Assembly: GCA_029721515.1 (NCBI GenBank)
Contig: CM056562.1
Location: forward strand, 14,293,335 to 14,357,334
Length of the DNA stretch: 64,000 bases
Direction: 5' to 3'
From: Synanceia verrucosa
Lineage: Eukaryota > Chordata > Actinopteri > Perciformes > Synanceiidae
Below, one piece after another: positions 14,759-27,400 of this stretch. Each line of letters starts with the position of its first letter. Position 1 is the first letter of the stretch. The notes beneath the pieces are model-generated. The model saw only the letters and a program-made list of their open reading frames with translations, was not told the origin of the DNA and did not search any database. A program made the translations under genes and the position numbers.

Positions 14759-15559
14759 AGAAGATTCTAGAAATCTTTCGGAAATCACTGAATTGGTCTA
14801 AAGTATGTGCATATGAAATGTGATGTGAACCTTTTATAAGTGTTTTTGTTTGTGCCTTGGGGGGGATATTTCTCATTTGCACTCTTTTTAATTTGATCTA
14901 ATACAGCTCAGTGGAAAGGAAAGATCGGCTCCCTCGGGCATTTCTGTAACACTCATAATACGTCCTATGTGAAACGTGCTGATATGAGTGTTTGTTGCAT
15001 TGGGTGAGAGAAATACACAGAGCAGACGTTGCACCATAATGGATAACAAGCAAATGCTGAACTATCCACAGTGAAATGAGACAGTCCTGGAGACAGAAGC
15101 TGCAACTTACACAAATATCCTGCCATTCAGTGGTTACGACATATATATTTTCACAAATAGTAATGTATTTTCTATTTTGGAAGAAATAACATCATTTAAA
15201 AAAAAAACAAAAAACAACAGCATTTTCTTTTCCTGTATCTCTGTGACAGCCAGCCAGCAGATAAACAAACAATAATGCCTTATACTGTGCTTTAAGCTCC
15301 ATGAAGGAGACTGTGAGGACACTGAATGATAACTTTGTACAAAAGTTCCACTGTGATGACATGATCTGCATAATCTGAGCATAATCTGCAGATTAATCTA
15401 TAATTAACATGCTCCATATTGCAGTCCAACTGCTGTACAAAGTACAATGGACAATATGAACTGAATTTAATGTAAACCTTACACACATTAGACAGCTAAT
15501 TAAGAGCAAAAACAGTACAGAGTGCAATCACTGTAAAATACCCCAAAGCAGATATTGCT

Positions 15560-15585
15560 ACACACACACACACACACACACACAA
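15560..15585. repeat. (CA)n microsatellite
   Basis: Twelve to thirteen units. Confidence 0.95.
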
Positions 15586-16763
15586 ACTGTCATGCATATA
15601 AATGTTGTTGACATTTCTCCACTTCATCCCCCTGAGATACTTCAGGCAGATCAGCGCAGCAGCAGCAGCTAAGACACAGACTTTGTGTTTATGGGCTCCA
15701 TTCAAAGCAGCAGTCCTTGCCTCCACACAGCCATATTTCCTTGGCGCTCTGGAAAGCTCTGTGCGTGGATGGAGTGTGTATGAGTGACATTTCTAGGCAA
15801 TTAACACCCATTGCCATTCCCGTTCAAGAAATCCAGTGGTGAATTTTACAAAAGTCAATCTAATAACCTGACATTCAGGCCTTCCGTTTATTGCAAACCC
15901 CCGCAGCTCTATTCTCATGTAAGAAACAATAGAATATGAAGTAGAGTCTAATAATGTTGAGCAATGAAGAGGCAGAACTGCTGTCAGATCCATTCCTTTT
16001 TTTATTTTTTTTATTTTTTAACATTTTTAAGACTTCCTTTCTAAATCCTTTTCATGTTGGAGTCAGTTTGGCAGCCCAGAGCCTCAGCCTCATTACTGCA
16101 ATGAGAACTATGTGTGTGATATAAGACCATGTCAAGGAGAAGCTCAATTAGATATGTCACCTTTGATTTGGAGTCTAAGAAGTGCATTTTATTAGAAGCT
16201 GTCTTTCAAGTGCATCAGTTTCTTCTGTCGAAAGAGCCAGCAGTGTTTATCTCCCTGATATACTGTCAATTCAACATGTTTTCATCAAACTAGATGTGTC
16301 ATTTTGGTAAAATATTGATCAATTGTATGAATGCTCTTCAGGTCTTATGTTTCCTGGGAAAAAAATGATCAAAAGCATTGGTTTCTACATCATGTCCTAT
16401 GGAAAATAGACAGAACCATAGTGCTAACTTTGACATGTAGCAAGGTCTACCACCTCAACCACAGCCACCTGTGCTATTCCTCTATTATACAGAATAATTG
16501 CTTCATGGAAAAAGATATGACAAATATCTTATAATATCTTATAATTACAAGAAAGAAATCTACAACGATGACAATGGTGGTGTTGATGTAGAAATTCAAT
16601 ACAGTCACAGTTTTTCAAATCGTCCGCTGATCTTGTGGATATTTTTTACTAAGCTCAGCAGCCAAATGCAGACTTTAGACAGCCTGGTGATTAAAATGAT
16701 CAGTTCTACATAAGGCAGCCAGGTAAGATAATGTGTGAAGTTCATTAATCCTGTTTATTTTAC

Positions 16764-16765
<2 letters not shown>

Positions 16766-16810
<45 letters not shown>

Positions 16811-16845
16811 ATGTGTGCATGTGTGTGCGTGTGTGTGTGTGTGTT
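16766..16845. repeat. Imperfect (GT)n microsatellite
   Basis: Long GT array interrupted by GCAT and GCGT units at 16809-16830. First of three GT arrays within 550 bp. Confidence 0.96.
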
Positions 16846-16978
16846 GGGTGAGCAGCAGGTGTGGGAGTGAAGGGGAGAGATGGGGGTTCCCTCTCTGTAG
16901 TCTGGCTGCAGACCTTTTTGAACAGCCCTGGGTTCAGAGCCTCGTTTGTCATGTGGACAGCTTGGCCTATGGCTGTGC

Positions 16979-16980
<2 letters not shown>

Positions 16981-17027
<47 letters not shown>
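16981..17027. repeat. (GT)n microsatellite
   Basis: Twenty-three pure units, 135 bp after the preceding GT array. Confidence 0.97.
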
Positions 17028-17028
<1 letters not shown>

Positions 17029-17265
17029 AGACAGCCTTTGCATCTGCGCCCAGTGGCATTCTCCAGCATGCTCTCAATCAGAGGGTTTTTTGGATTTTGT
17101 TTGAATAATGCAAGTTATGAAAGATGGGATTCATTCATGGACAAAAATAGCAGAATGAATCCCCTCAGGTGTGACTGTGTGTGTGCGTGCATGCGTGGTG
17201 TGTTTGTGAAAACCTATTACAGCTGATGGGCCAGAGTGATAGCCTGCTCACAGCTTTAGTGGCTG

Positions 17266-17276
17266 GTGTGTGTGTT

Positions 17277-17313
<37 letters not shown>
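17266..17313. repeat. Imperfect (GT)n microsatellite
   Basis: GT units with TTTG interruptions at the left, pure from about 17283. Confidence 0.95.
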
Positions 17314-17315
<2 letters not shown>

Positions 17316-18144
17316 CTCATACATGGATCACGATCTACAGTGATAGCCTTCGGTAATTAGAAAAGTGCTATCGCACTGTTTGCCTACAAGATGCAATTTG
17401 TCAATGTTTCTCCTGTGATCAAAGTGTAAATCTGTTTGCATGTAAATGTACAGCGTTAACATCAATAAACCTGAATGTTTCCTCTCCAGCTCTGCACCAG
17501 TATATTGTGTGTGCGTACTTGAATCTGCCTGTGTTCTATTATTATCTCACACCAAGGGCCCCTTCTTTAATGTTTGGTTTCACTATCTCAGTGGGGCTAA
17601 TCTGTGTGTGTGCTCATACAGATGTGTGTGTGTGATATTCATCAAGTTTATCAGCAATTTCCTCAGTGTACAGTGTCTACAAAGAGTATCTGGGGACCAG
17701 TCAGCAACCCAATGAAAGACACACCTGGGTGTATTTTTTCTCCAATCACAGCAGGAGGGCTTGATGCATGTTGTACACAGCTGTGTGAACATCCCTGTGT
17801 GGGTGCACGTCTCACACACATCGTCATCCTCAAAAGAAATAGATTTCATACTATGTTTTGCTTACCTTTGCCTTTAGTCCCTTGAGATGGATGCCTCCTC
17901 ATACCTCCATGTGTGTGTATGTGTATGTGTGTGAGGAAGAAGGACCGAGCACATGTGCATGGGGGACACGGGGGACAGGGAGGAAAACAGCTTAAATCAT
18001 TCACATACTTCATAAGACAACCACACAAGTGCTAAAAGAATGTTATGGTTTTCTTGATTTCTCCAGTCTGCCTCCATTTTTAGTTTTGTGGTTACTACAA
18101 TAGCTAAGAAGAGCAGCACAAACACCTGCAAAAGTGTTTCAACA

Positions 18145-18666
18145 TACACTGCCCGGCCCAAAAAAAAGTCACCACCTGGATTTAACTAAGCAAATAGAGC
18201 CTCCTATTGGATAATTACTGCAGGTTCAGCAACAGTATGTGCTCAAAGAATGAGGTCAGCTGACTACCTGAATATACTGAATGACCAGGTTATTCCATCA
18301 ATGGATTTTTTTCTCCACTAGGGGCACGGGCATATTCCAAGATGACAATGCCAGGATTCGGATCGGGCTCAAATAGTGAAAGAGTGGTTCAGGGAGCATG
18401 AGACATCATTTTCACCACAGAGTCCAGACCTTAACCCCACTGACAATCTCTGGGATGTGCTGGAGAAGACTTTGACTCTACCATCATCAATGCAAGGTCT
18501 TGGTGAAAAATTAATGCAACACTGGATGGAAATAAATCTTGTGACATTGCAGAAGCTTATCGAAACTATCCCACAGCGAATGTGTGCCGAAATCAAAGCT
18601 AAAGGTGGTGCAACAAAATACTTCCATTCGTACCGAGTGTCAGTTGATTGGTCAGAGTTTTTATAG
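18145..18666 (+). mobile_element. Decayed Tc1/mariner-like transposon, 3' end missing
   Basis: The left end begins at a TA followed by CACTGCCCGGCC and an A-run with GTCACCACCTGG, a terminal repeat style common in fish Tc1-like elements. After a large internal deletion the transposase C-terminal part follows (18259-18666). No matching right inverted repeat is seen after the stop codon near 18666, so the element is truncated on that side. It lacks the DNA-binding N-terminal region. Confidence 0.8.
18259..18666 (+). pseudogene. Tc1-like transposase C-terminal fragment
   Basis: Translated blocks are ADYLNILNDQVIPSMDFF, then after a frameshift GTGIFQDDNARI, then after a second frameshift VKEWFREHETSF, SPQSPDLNPTDNLWDVLEKT and, further on, WMEINLVTLQKLIETIPQRM. 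These are the second catalytic Asp region and the SPDLNPxEN region of Tc1-type DDE/D transposases. The catalytic Glu position reads Asp (TDNLW), a few residues before SPQSPDLNP appear to be missing, and two frameshifts plus an internal deletion preclude function. Confidence 0.82.
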
Positions 18667-21600
18667 TCCTGTAGCTTCCACAGATGTCTGATTATAATGA
18701 TAAGATAATGTATTGACTGCTCTCAGGGTGGAAGGACCATTTCACCCAGTATAACAAAAAGTGTTTCTGAACAAAATGACAGACTGTAGCTTTAATGCTA
18801 TGAATATCAAATTTAGCACCTTTAAATAATGTTGACAACATCAGTAGGCTTCTTTCTTTAAACAAATGCATTATTCAATGGTTTTCCAGGCATCTGTAAG
18901 TAGATAGTTAATAGTTGCCCCAACTCAATTTCAGTACATGGCCAAATAACTATTTTCAATGACTATTGGTTTTACATGGTGTCTGAACACTGACCTCCTG
19001 AGTGAAAGTCCACTCATCCACCCTGACCTCATCTCTACGGCGTCTGTTATCCTTTGTACTTCCTGTTTTACAAGTGTTTGGATTTCATACAAATAGATTT
19101 TATGGAGTGTAAGAACAGAATTTGTAAGTTGTACTTCTTTCAGTGTATCAGGTGTATCTTTAATCAACATTACATATGCTTTCACTATTGGAATATATTT
19201 TTTTTCTTTGAGTACAGCCAACTTAAATTCAGGACAGATAGACTCTTGGTAGTTATTTATAGTTATAGCACAACATCTTGCAGCTGCTATTAAGTAACAC
19301 ACAACTGACATGATTTACAGTGTTGATTGATGCTTCAAAATACAATGTGTGGACTCTTTCAGGTACAGATCACTCCATACCATAATTTGGATTAATTCCA
19401 AACATCTCATGATCCTTAACTTCACTCTCAACAGTCTGCTGTCTAGACAAGTTACATGCAGTCTAAAGAGGCTCCTCTGATCTCTGTCATTGTTTGTCAT
19501 GCACTTGTTTTCTTCCCCTCATTATATTCTGTAGTTTCCCTCTTCCCACCTCCTGCTCTTCCTGCTCGATGCCGTCTTGGGTCTGTGGTTTGGTATTTTG
19601 ACGTTTCGCTCCTGCTGAGAGATTAATTAGCTATCTACCTCTGAGACTGGTGTAGGTGCCTCGTGGCATCCTTCAGTTTGCCTTGTCATCGCTTTCTCCC
19701 TCTTCCTCTCTCTCACACACACACTTAGTTTTTCATTTCCTCCTTGATTTTGTCTCTTTTATGTCCTCTCATTGAGATACTTTAGCAATGACTCTAAACT
19801 CTGAGTGTTTCTGTCTTTGAATGTTTGGAGAACCACAATGTGATAGATGTCTACTTGAGGCAGGCTGTGTTATTGAACAGTTTATCTGTATTCAGACCAT
19901 GAGTTTGCCTGCAAGGCTTACATGGTGTATGAACAAAGACGTAAAGCAGATAGGTCACCAGAGACAAAAGCTCAAGCCTTTGATGATAAAAGGATCAATC
20001 ACTCTGCTGGAGGACACAGTCAAGAAGGTTCAGAAAGATTTGTAGAGTTAATGACACAATGGAGAAATGTTTCAGCTCAGATTTATGCCACGTGAGCCAA
20101 TCCAAAGCATTTTTTTCACCTTTTTCCCTAAATGAAAAGTAGATGTCAGACCCTCAGGTTGAAAGTACTTAGCACGCAAAAATTCAGCTTTACATAATTT
20201 TATGCTCTTGGAAAAACTAAGCTGCAGCAGTTCCTAGCTCTTACTCCATTACTAACCACTCTATTTTAAACTTTCATGTGTTTCCAGAGTGAGTCCAACG
20301 CAGAGTAAATGCTGTGGGAGGAGGTCTTGTCAGGCTACGTTAGCCAAGAGCTGTGGTGAGAGAGAAGAGAGAGAGCAACGCTGTCCATCAGTTCAGCTGA
20401 TGAGTTGCATATTTTATGCTATATTCAGTTAACATCTCTTGTAGATGTGTTCTGGCCTTACAGGATAACCATTAAAATTCAGCACAAAATCCCATGAGAT
20501 GATTAGGTATTTAGACACAACCACAACGTGCATGTTGTAAGTAAGAGCAGGGAATGGATAGAGAGGGAACGCTGCAGAAAAGGTTGTTCTACTGCAGTCT
20601 ATTTATACGCCAGGCCTTGTTGTGTTGCCTGCTTTTCATATCAGGGATAAAACTAAGCTGAAAACCTGCAGTATGGGAAAAAACAGTATGTTCTTTTGTA
20701 ATTTTTGAAGCGTCTGAGTAATTCACTTTGCATGAAGAAGGTTGAAATATTGATGTTCCTACTTTTTTCCACACATTACACTCCATGCCAGTCCAGCTTT
20801 CTTATGAAATATAAAACCCACACTTTAAGGACAGGGACATGAAATTGTGTCGTAAACACTGCAGGGAAAATCAATCCAAAGCTTCAGTATGCACAAGTGT
20901 TCTCAAAAAATACAGAAACGAATGATACAGAAAATGAAGAGAAACAATATATTTTCTCCTAATAGGACATTACTGTGATTTTTCCATCAAAACACTTACA
21001 ATGCATCTTTACCTCAGTGGCAAAGAAACCAAGGCATTTATTTGGAATAGACAGGCTTTTATTTTAAAGTTCTGCTCTGTTCAACATTCAATCTCACACA
21101 AATTTATCTTGATAAATATAGTATAATATTTCTTTTTCACAGCAATAATTCCATCATTGCAGCATGAGTCATGTCAGGCGGTCCACTTTTTCTTTTTCCC
21201 CTTGACAATGTTAAGCTAACCTTGCATGAAACTCACTTAAGTCTTCTAATGTTCCCTTTATTGTGGAAAAAAAAAACAGGAAATGGTAGCTTAACAGGCG
21301 TCCTGCAAAGTCATGATTGAATTACTGTGAGTGATAAGCTAGTGAGCTAGCATGCTTACATTAGAACAGACAAATACACAGTTTGATGCATTCTTTCACA
21401 CACAAACAGGCATTTGGGGTCACAACCATTTTTATTGGCCAACACTGAAGGTGGACAGTGATGTCACTGTTTGTGAAAGAATTTGTAAACTGCAGCATAA
21501 GGAGTGTCACTACCCGATCCGTACCGAAAACCTGATTTGTACTGTGCATGTGCAATACGTGTCTAGATCCGCTCGCCTGCCTATCAAAGCATTTTACGGC

Positions 21601-24420
21601 AGTTACTGATCAAACAGAGTTGTTGCTGTCGTCTCGATCCATATGTGCATGTATTAAAATTTAATATATTGATACATGAAATAGCCAAAGCAATTTAGAT
21701 GTTTTGTGTTAGGCTTGTTTAGAAACTGAACTTTCAATAAAAATACAATTATTAAATTTCAGGTGTGCGTGCATGCATCATTCAGTTTAAACAGTCTATC
21801 GACATAAAAAAATCCACTCACAGGACATACAGTGCATATTACAGCATGCATATTTCATTGAATGACACCTGTGTTTAGCTGTTTTGAAAAAATAGATTTT
21901 GGCGTATATTTACACATGCATAGTATGAATCGGGACTGATATTCACTGACCTCCATGTTAACAACAGCTTCAGTTTCACAGTGAGTCAGAAGCTTTATGG
22001 CTGTAGTACACAGCACAAAGGCTTTCCCAGGAGGCCGACCTGTAGAGTCACTTCACTGGTTGCTCACATGATACACTTAATCGAAATCTGAGTGTGTGTC
22101 TTAGTGTATGTGCTGGCATGCGAAACCCTGCTGTCTGTACAGTACACCAGAATAGAAACCCATCAGAACATCAAAACATCTTCATCTTTGGATTATTATC
22201 TATCACAGTCCCAGCTCTGATAATACGTCCATGGGGACAGTATGTCAGTGTAATAAGAGTATGTTTGTCTGAAAAAGCCTTTAGGATATTTACCCTTTTG
22301 TGATAAATTCAAATGATAACTCTCCATTTTCAATCAAGTTGGTCCCATTCGTGCAGAGTTTGACAAGTGTAGCTATAAGTCCCAGTGTGATTGGAGGGAT
22401 TTGAGCTTTGCCAAAAATAATTAGAGATGATTACTGTGTACTAGTGGCACAAACATCCTCTCATCCTTTACTTTGAGTCAGGAGACCACGGCTTGCTTCC
22501 TTTGTTGAATCCTCTCTCGAACACAATAAGAAGAAGCTTCACTAAGAATACTTTCATGTCCAATTTTCCTTCCCCCTAAGATCACTGGCTGACAATGTGT
22601 TTGTCGCTCTCTTTGTTTCTGTGTGCACCGAGATGAGATGAAACAAAACATTTTTTTATTCCATTCTCCTCATGTGCCCCTTTTTCCTGTTCTTTTACAA
22701 CTTTTCTTAGCCACTGTCTTATTCTTTCTCTCATTCCCTAATCTCATCAGAATTCCCTTTTCTTTATTCTTTTGCTCATTTTCTGCAGCCTGCATTTGAA
22801 TCCAAAATGCTCCTCTCTTTCCTCTCAGTTCAACCATCATATTTCAAAGGAATATATCTCTCATCTCTTTCTGTGCTTCCTCTGCTAAAGGCTAAGAAAG
22901 CCGAAAATTCAAAGGTCATAAATCAGTAACTGAGAGTCACTATGAACACTATATTGGATGCACATGGCTTATACATGGTTGAGAGGGAGAGGATTGAAAT
23001 TGATTGTTAATGGTTAAGATCTTCATCCTGTGGCTGCGTAGTGGTTATTGATTAAGTCCTGTATTTGTGCCCCGGGGCTTGAGCTTTGTAGTCTTCACTC
23101 TATTGACTACTACACACTCATGCGTGTCCAAACACACATGGTATGTAAACATACACAGCAGATCACACAGTTATCTGCAACCACATGGACTGTGTGCACA
23201 AAGAAAGTCTTACATCATCTCTATACGTGAGACAGCCTTGTGAGAGCGATCGATACAAACCTGTGGTTGAGTCTTCACACACTTTCTCAGGCCACAGCAG
23301 GGCAGCGGAAAGGTGCTAAACTAAGGAGTGGGAACGAGAGGGAAAGTGAATAATATGAGTGGCCTTTTTGCAACTATATCTGAGGAACAACGATTTATTC
23401 CACCACTATGCTACAAAGAATTCTGATAAATTAGTCCCATTTCTCATAGAAAAAAAGGGACTGAGAAATTCAGTGAATGTGCATTATCCAAAGGCCAGTG
23501 AGCACATTTAGTGAGTAAATGCCATCTGTAAATGGCTCCACCATGCGCCTCTGTACCTCCGCCATGCCATTTTAGCTCTGAAGAGGGGGAGAGGAAATGA
23601 GCACTTATTTTCCTCCAGGCCATTGGGAGCTGGCAGATCGGTCAGGTGGCTGCATGATTGACAACTTAGCAGGTTTGCCCTGCAGACTGCCAGACATCCC
23701 AGAGGAACAAGAGCTACTGGTTCTAATAGCTCAAGTGGACATTAAGTTGTTGACTGAATGTTTTGCTGGTGGCATTTACTTGAATTTTGATGCCTCTGTG
23801 CAAACAGTGCCAGAAACAATTTAGATTCCTTTCCAGTCTTTTAAATATATTGTGTTTTTATGTCGACTTAGAACCGCAATCTATACGGTAGATGTACTAA
23901 TGCTGACTGCTGAGTCTTTAGTTTCACATGAGATAATCTTATCAATGGAAATTGCCGTTGCAGGATTTATGCATCATGTTTTGACAGGGAAGAAGAGCTC
24001 TACTGTGTTTCAAACTTATAAAAAGATTTGGCAACAACAGTCAGCAGGACAAGAAGAAAAGACTCTATATAACTCCTCATTAGGAAACACTGATACCTGC
24101 CTCAGCATCACTTTTCTGCTCCCACAATTCTCCAGTTTACAAAGAAAGTTGGAGTAACAGCGGGAGACGAGATGATTCTCTTTATCTGTACAGATCTGGA
24201 CTAGCGGAGCTCCAGCCTCGACAAACCACAGCCATTTCTCTTTTTCCATATTTCACAGGCCAGTGACCAGCCACCACTCTCATCTGTGTAAGCAGCTGCT
24301 GTCTGTTCCCTCATTCCACTCTCCTTCATCCACGACCCCATTCTCTCTGTGTATAATAGCCGTCTCTCCTCCGCACGGCAAGTAGCTTCCCTCTCCTGCA
24401 GCTCGTTTATCAAGAGGAGA
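18667..24420. other. Non-coding stretch
   Basis: No coding support. The patch around 21420-21610 is locally richer in CpG (CCCGATCCGTACCG and similar) and may be an old DNA-transposon fragment, but no ends could be defined. The 126-codon minus frame at 18931-19311 shows no family resemblance. Confidence 0.5.
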
Positions 24421-24478
24421 GGGAAGCCTCCACTCTACAGGCTTCCCAGGGGAGGAGGAGGAGGAGGAGGAGGAGGGG
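24421..24478. repeat. Perfect 9-bp hairpin next to an (AGG)n tract
   Basis: GGGAAGCCT (24421-24429) and AGGCTTCCC (24439-24447) form a perfect inverted repeat with a 9-base loop, directly followed by about ten AGG units (24448-24478). The purine tract could form triplex or G-quadruplex structures. Confidence 0.8.
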
Positions 24479-27400
24479 TGAGAGGAGAACTGTTGATGGT
24501 CACAGGACGGTGGACTTCCACTCCAGGATGGCAGCAGTTTAGTGGAATAAGGAAGGCAGAGACCGATGAGGGGTTTGGTTATCTTAGTGAGGATGGAGGG
24601 AAGTTTATTAACTCTAAATACTGGCTATGTGTAAACCTCTCTGTGGATTTATGTAGAAAACACCTCAAGTATCAAGTGAGCTGATTGGCTGATCCTGCCA
24701 GGAAGCAGATCAAAACATGCCACACAGTTGATACCAAGTTAAAGGTGCTTGTTCTTGAGTTGATATGCTTGTTCTTGTGTATTACGTACTGTCATTGGGC
24801 TGCTATTGGTTATGTTTCTGACAAATGTAAGCCCAGTATTCACTCTCCCAGCTCCTTTTAGCAAAGACTTTATCTTTGCTCTGATAGACGATGGGCTTTG
24901 TGCTCTCTCCTCATTGTCTCTCATTGTCTCATTGGTTGGAATAATTCAGTTTTTTTCAATGCCATGATACTGGTGAGGACGTTCTGACTGCAAATCTGCA
25001 TTGCTGCCACGCCATGTATCTGGCCATGACTCCTCCATCTTTTGTTTGTGGAAGCATTTTTGTAAAATCATGCAGTGTGAAAGAGACCATCCCAAGTGCA
25101 AAAACACAATGATGCAAAGTGATGCCAAACCTGTTGGAAGTAAATACAAAGCAAATATTTCATCTTGCTCTCCTCTGCCATTCAAGCTTGTCTTGTGTGA
25201 AATGTAGCAGAAAGTCATCTCTTCCTCTTTTGTGTTCCTTTTCTTTGGTCCGTCACTCATTCATAACCACAGGTTTTACCCTCTAATTCCTCCTGATGTG
25301 CTCCTTTACCTTCAGCTCTTTTCCAATCCCTCTCCCCTCTCCTGGTCCCTGCATTGTATCACTATTCCCTTTCATTCGCTCATTCCAATTCTTCTGTTCT
25401 CGCCGTCTGCTCCGCTGTCTGTTAATATCAGACCCAGGGTCAGCGCCAAAGAGAATGCTGTCTGGCTTTAGATTAAACTAACTCAATTAGGAGGTCTTGC
25501 CTTTTGGTATTTGTGGCTCTGCATTACCAGTATCATTTGTTAAAGTCCTCTTATTTTGTGTCTTTCTTTTTTAATTAGTTTAGTGTTACACCAATGCAGA
25601 ATCTTAAATGTGAAAGCTCTGAACTGGTTGGTCACCTCAACATATCCTAAAATTAGTTCCATTATTTTCCTGTCAATCACTGAAATATTCAGACAGCAGC
25701 CAGACCACTTACAGCCAGGGGAATAAATATAAATTGCAGCAAAGCCCCACTGCAGAATCATTAGCTCAGCTATGATTAAACACTACTGCTTTCACTCATT
25801 GTTTACATTCTCACAGATTTATACCTCTTATTAGTATGAATAACCTACCAGACATTTGCTAAATGATGTTTCTGTCTCAGAAAAATTCTAGCCAGACAAG
25901 AGAAATACGCCTTTTAAGGAGTTGGTCTGCTGCAGTGATATGTGCTTGTTGGACTGTCGAACAGCGTCTAACACTTCCTCACCCCATATCTTTCAGACGT
26001 CTGAATTAAGGGGCTGCATCTGTCAATTTTTGAAGCTTTCTGATTCCAGCAGTCCAACAACCACATCATATCCATGGAGTGCAAAGGTGAGAAAGTATGT
26101 AGGATTTGAAGCTTCACATAACTTTTTGCCATTATTGGAGCCTGTGGAGATAATGTCTGTACGTTATGCCCATTTAAATGGACAGCAGACTTCTCATCTT
26201 GTGTATTTGGAGCCATTATGGAAACCGTTTAGACTCTTTAGACTGCCTGTAGACATGGGTTACATTTCTAATAGCATACCTTTTCATTTTATTTTAGCAC
26301 ATACTTTTAGTACTACTCTTACAAAGGATTCACTGTTGCATGCAGTATGTGTACACTTTGGACATACTGCATAATGTGACCGGATGTAGTTGGATATCTA
26401 GGTATTTTTAGCATTTTGCATATATTATTCATTGAGACATATTACATATTATTTTTCTGGCATACTAAATAGTATTATGGGCATTGGAATGCATACTTTG
26501 TGTGATAGTACAATAAAAAAAAGTATTGTCCAGGTTAAGGTCTGATGAAGCTGTTCTTAGATGCATATCTTTCAGTTCTGCTCATGGCACCGCTCCATTG
26601 TTACATGCTGTTTTGAGTTTGACCTTCAGCTTCATTGCAAGCAGGGGAGTAGTTGTGCCCTGCCCTCAGACACAGGCAGAGGATTAAACTATACACCTTC
26701 ATGGCTGATTTCTTGTTAGATTAGAAAATCTAATCCCTTTCTCCCCTCATTACTTGTTTTTCTGTTGCTGAGTTTGAGGGTGAAGACCTCCAAACACTTT
26801 GGGATTAGAAGGGCAGCTTTCATTATGTAATGACTGCAACTGTGTGCTTGTGATTGCATGTGCATGAACGCTCCTGATTACATGTGTGCTTGGACATTAG
26901 GTGTGTGCGATAGCTAAGTACTGTACTGTATGTGTAAGTGCGCAGGTGTGCCCTAGCAAATGTAATCCTCTGGAGGGAACTCTATGAAGGTCTGATTTAT
27001 TTGTGGAGTAGATTCATCTTCTGGATGGCACATCTGCCTCTCTGCTGAGGGCACTGTGCACTCGCTGGGTTCGTTGGCTCTGTGCGACGCAAACGCAATG
27101 AGTAAGCACGTTGAATCTAAGAGTGGAAGGCCTGCCTAGCTGTGAATATCGATACACAGCAGCTCAGCCTGGCTTGCCTCAAACCGTTCAACGTGGGTGA
27201 GATTGAACCTGACTCATCAATATTTACTAAATATAGAACCAGCAAGCCATAATCCAGAACATAAGCCAGAGGCTTTAAACCCCCAGGATCTTCTGAGTAT
27301 TAACAAATCATTTCTGAGGGAAAAGTTGCTGTTTCCCTCGCCTCATATTTCATGTCTGTAATTTACAATCGCTGATGATTGTCTTGTGTGGGAATGCCTG

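Noticed and set aside
16675..17108. Overlapping 104-122-codon open frames on both strands
   Set aside because: They are translations of GT/CA arrays (Cys-Val, His-Thr strings) and carry no domain or splice context.
18931..19311. 126-codon minus-strand frame, considered as a retroelement fragment
   Set aside because: No reverse transcriptase, envelope or transposase motif could be identified.
25922..26374. 150-codon open frame (+), the longest in the window
   Set aside because: No recognisable domain, low-information composition and overlap with a likely decayed repeat; a frame this long is expected by chance in 64 kb.
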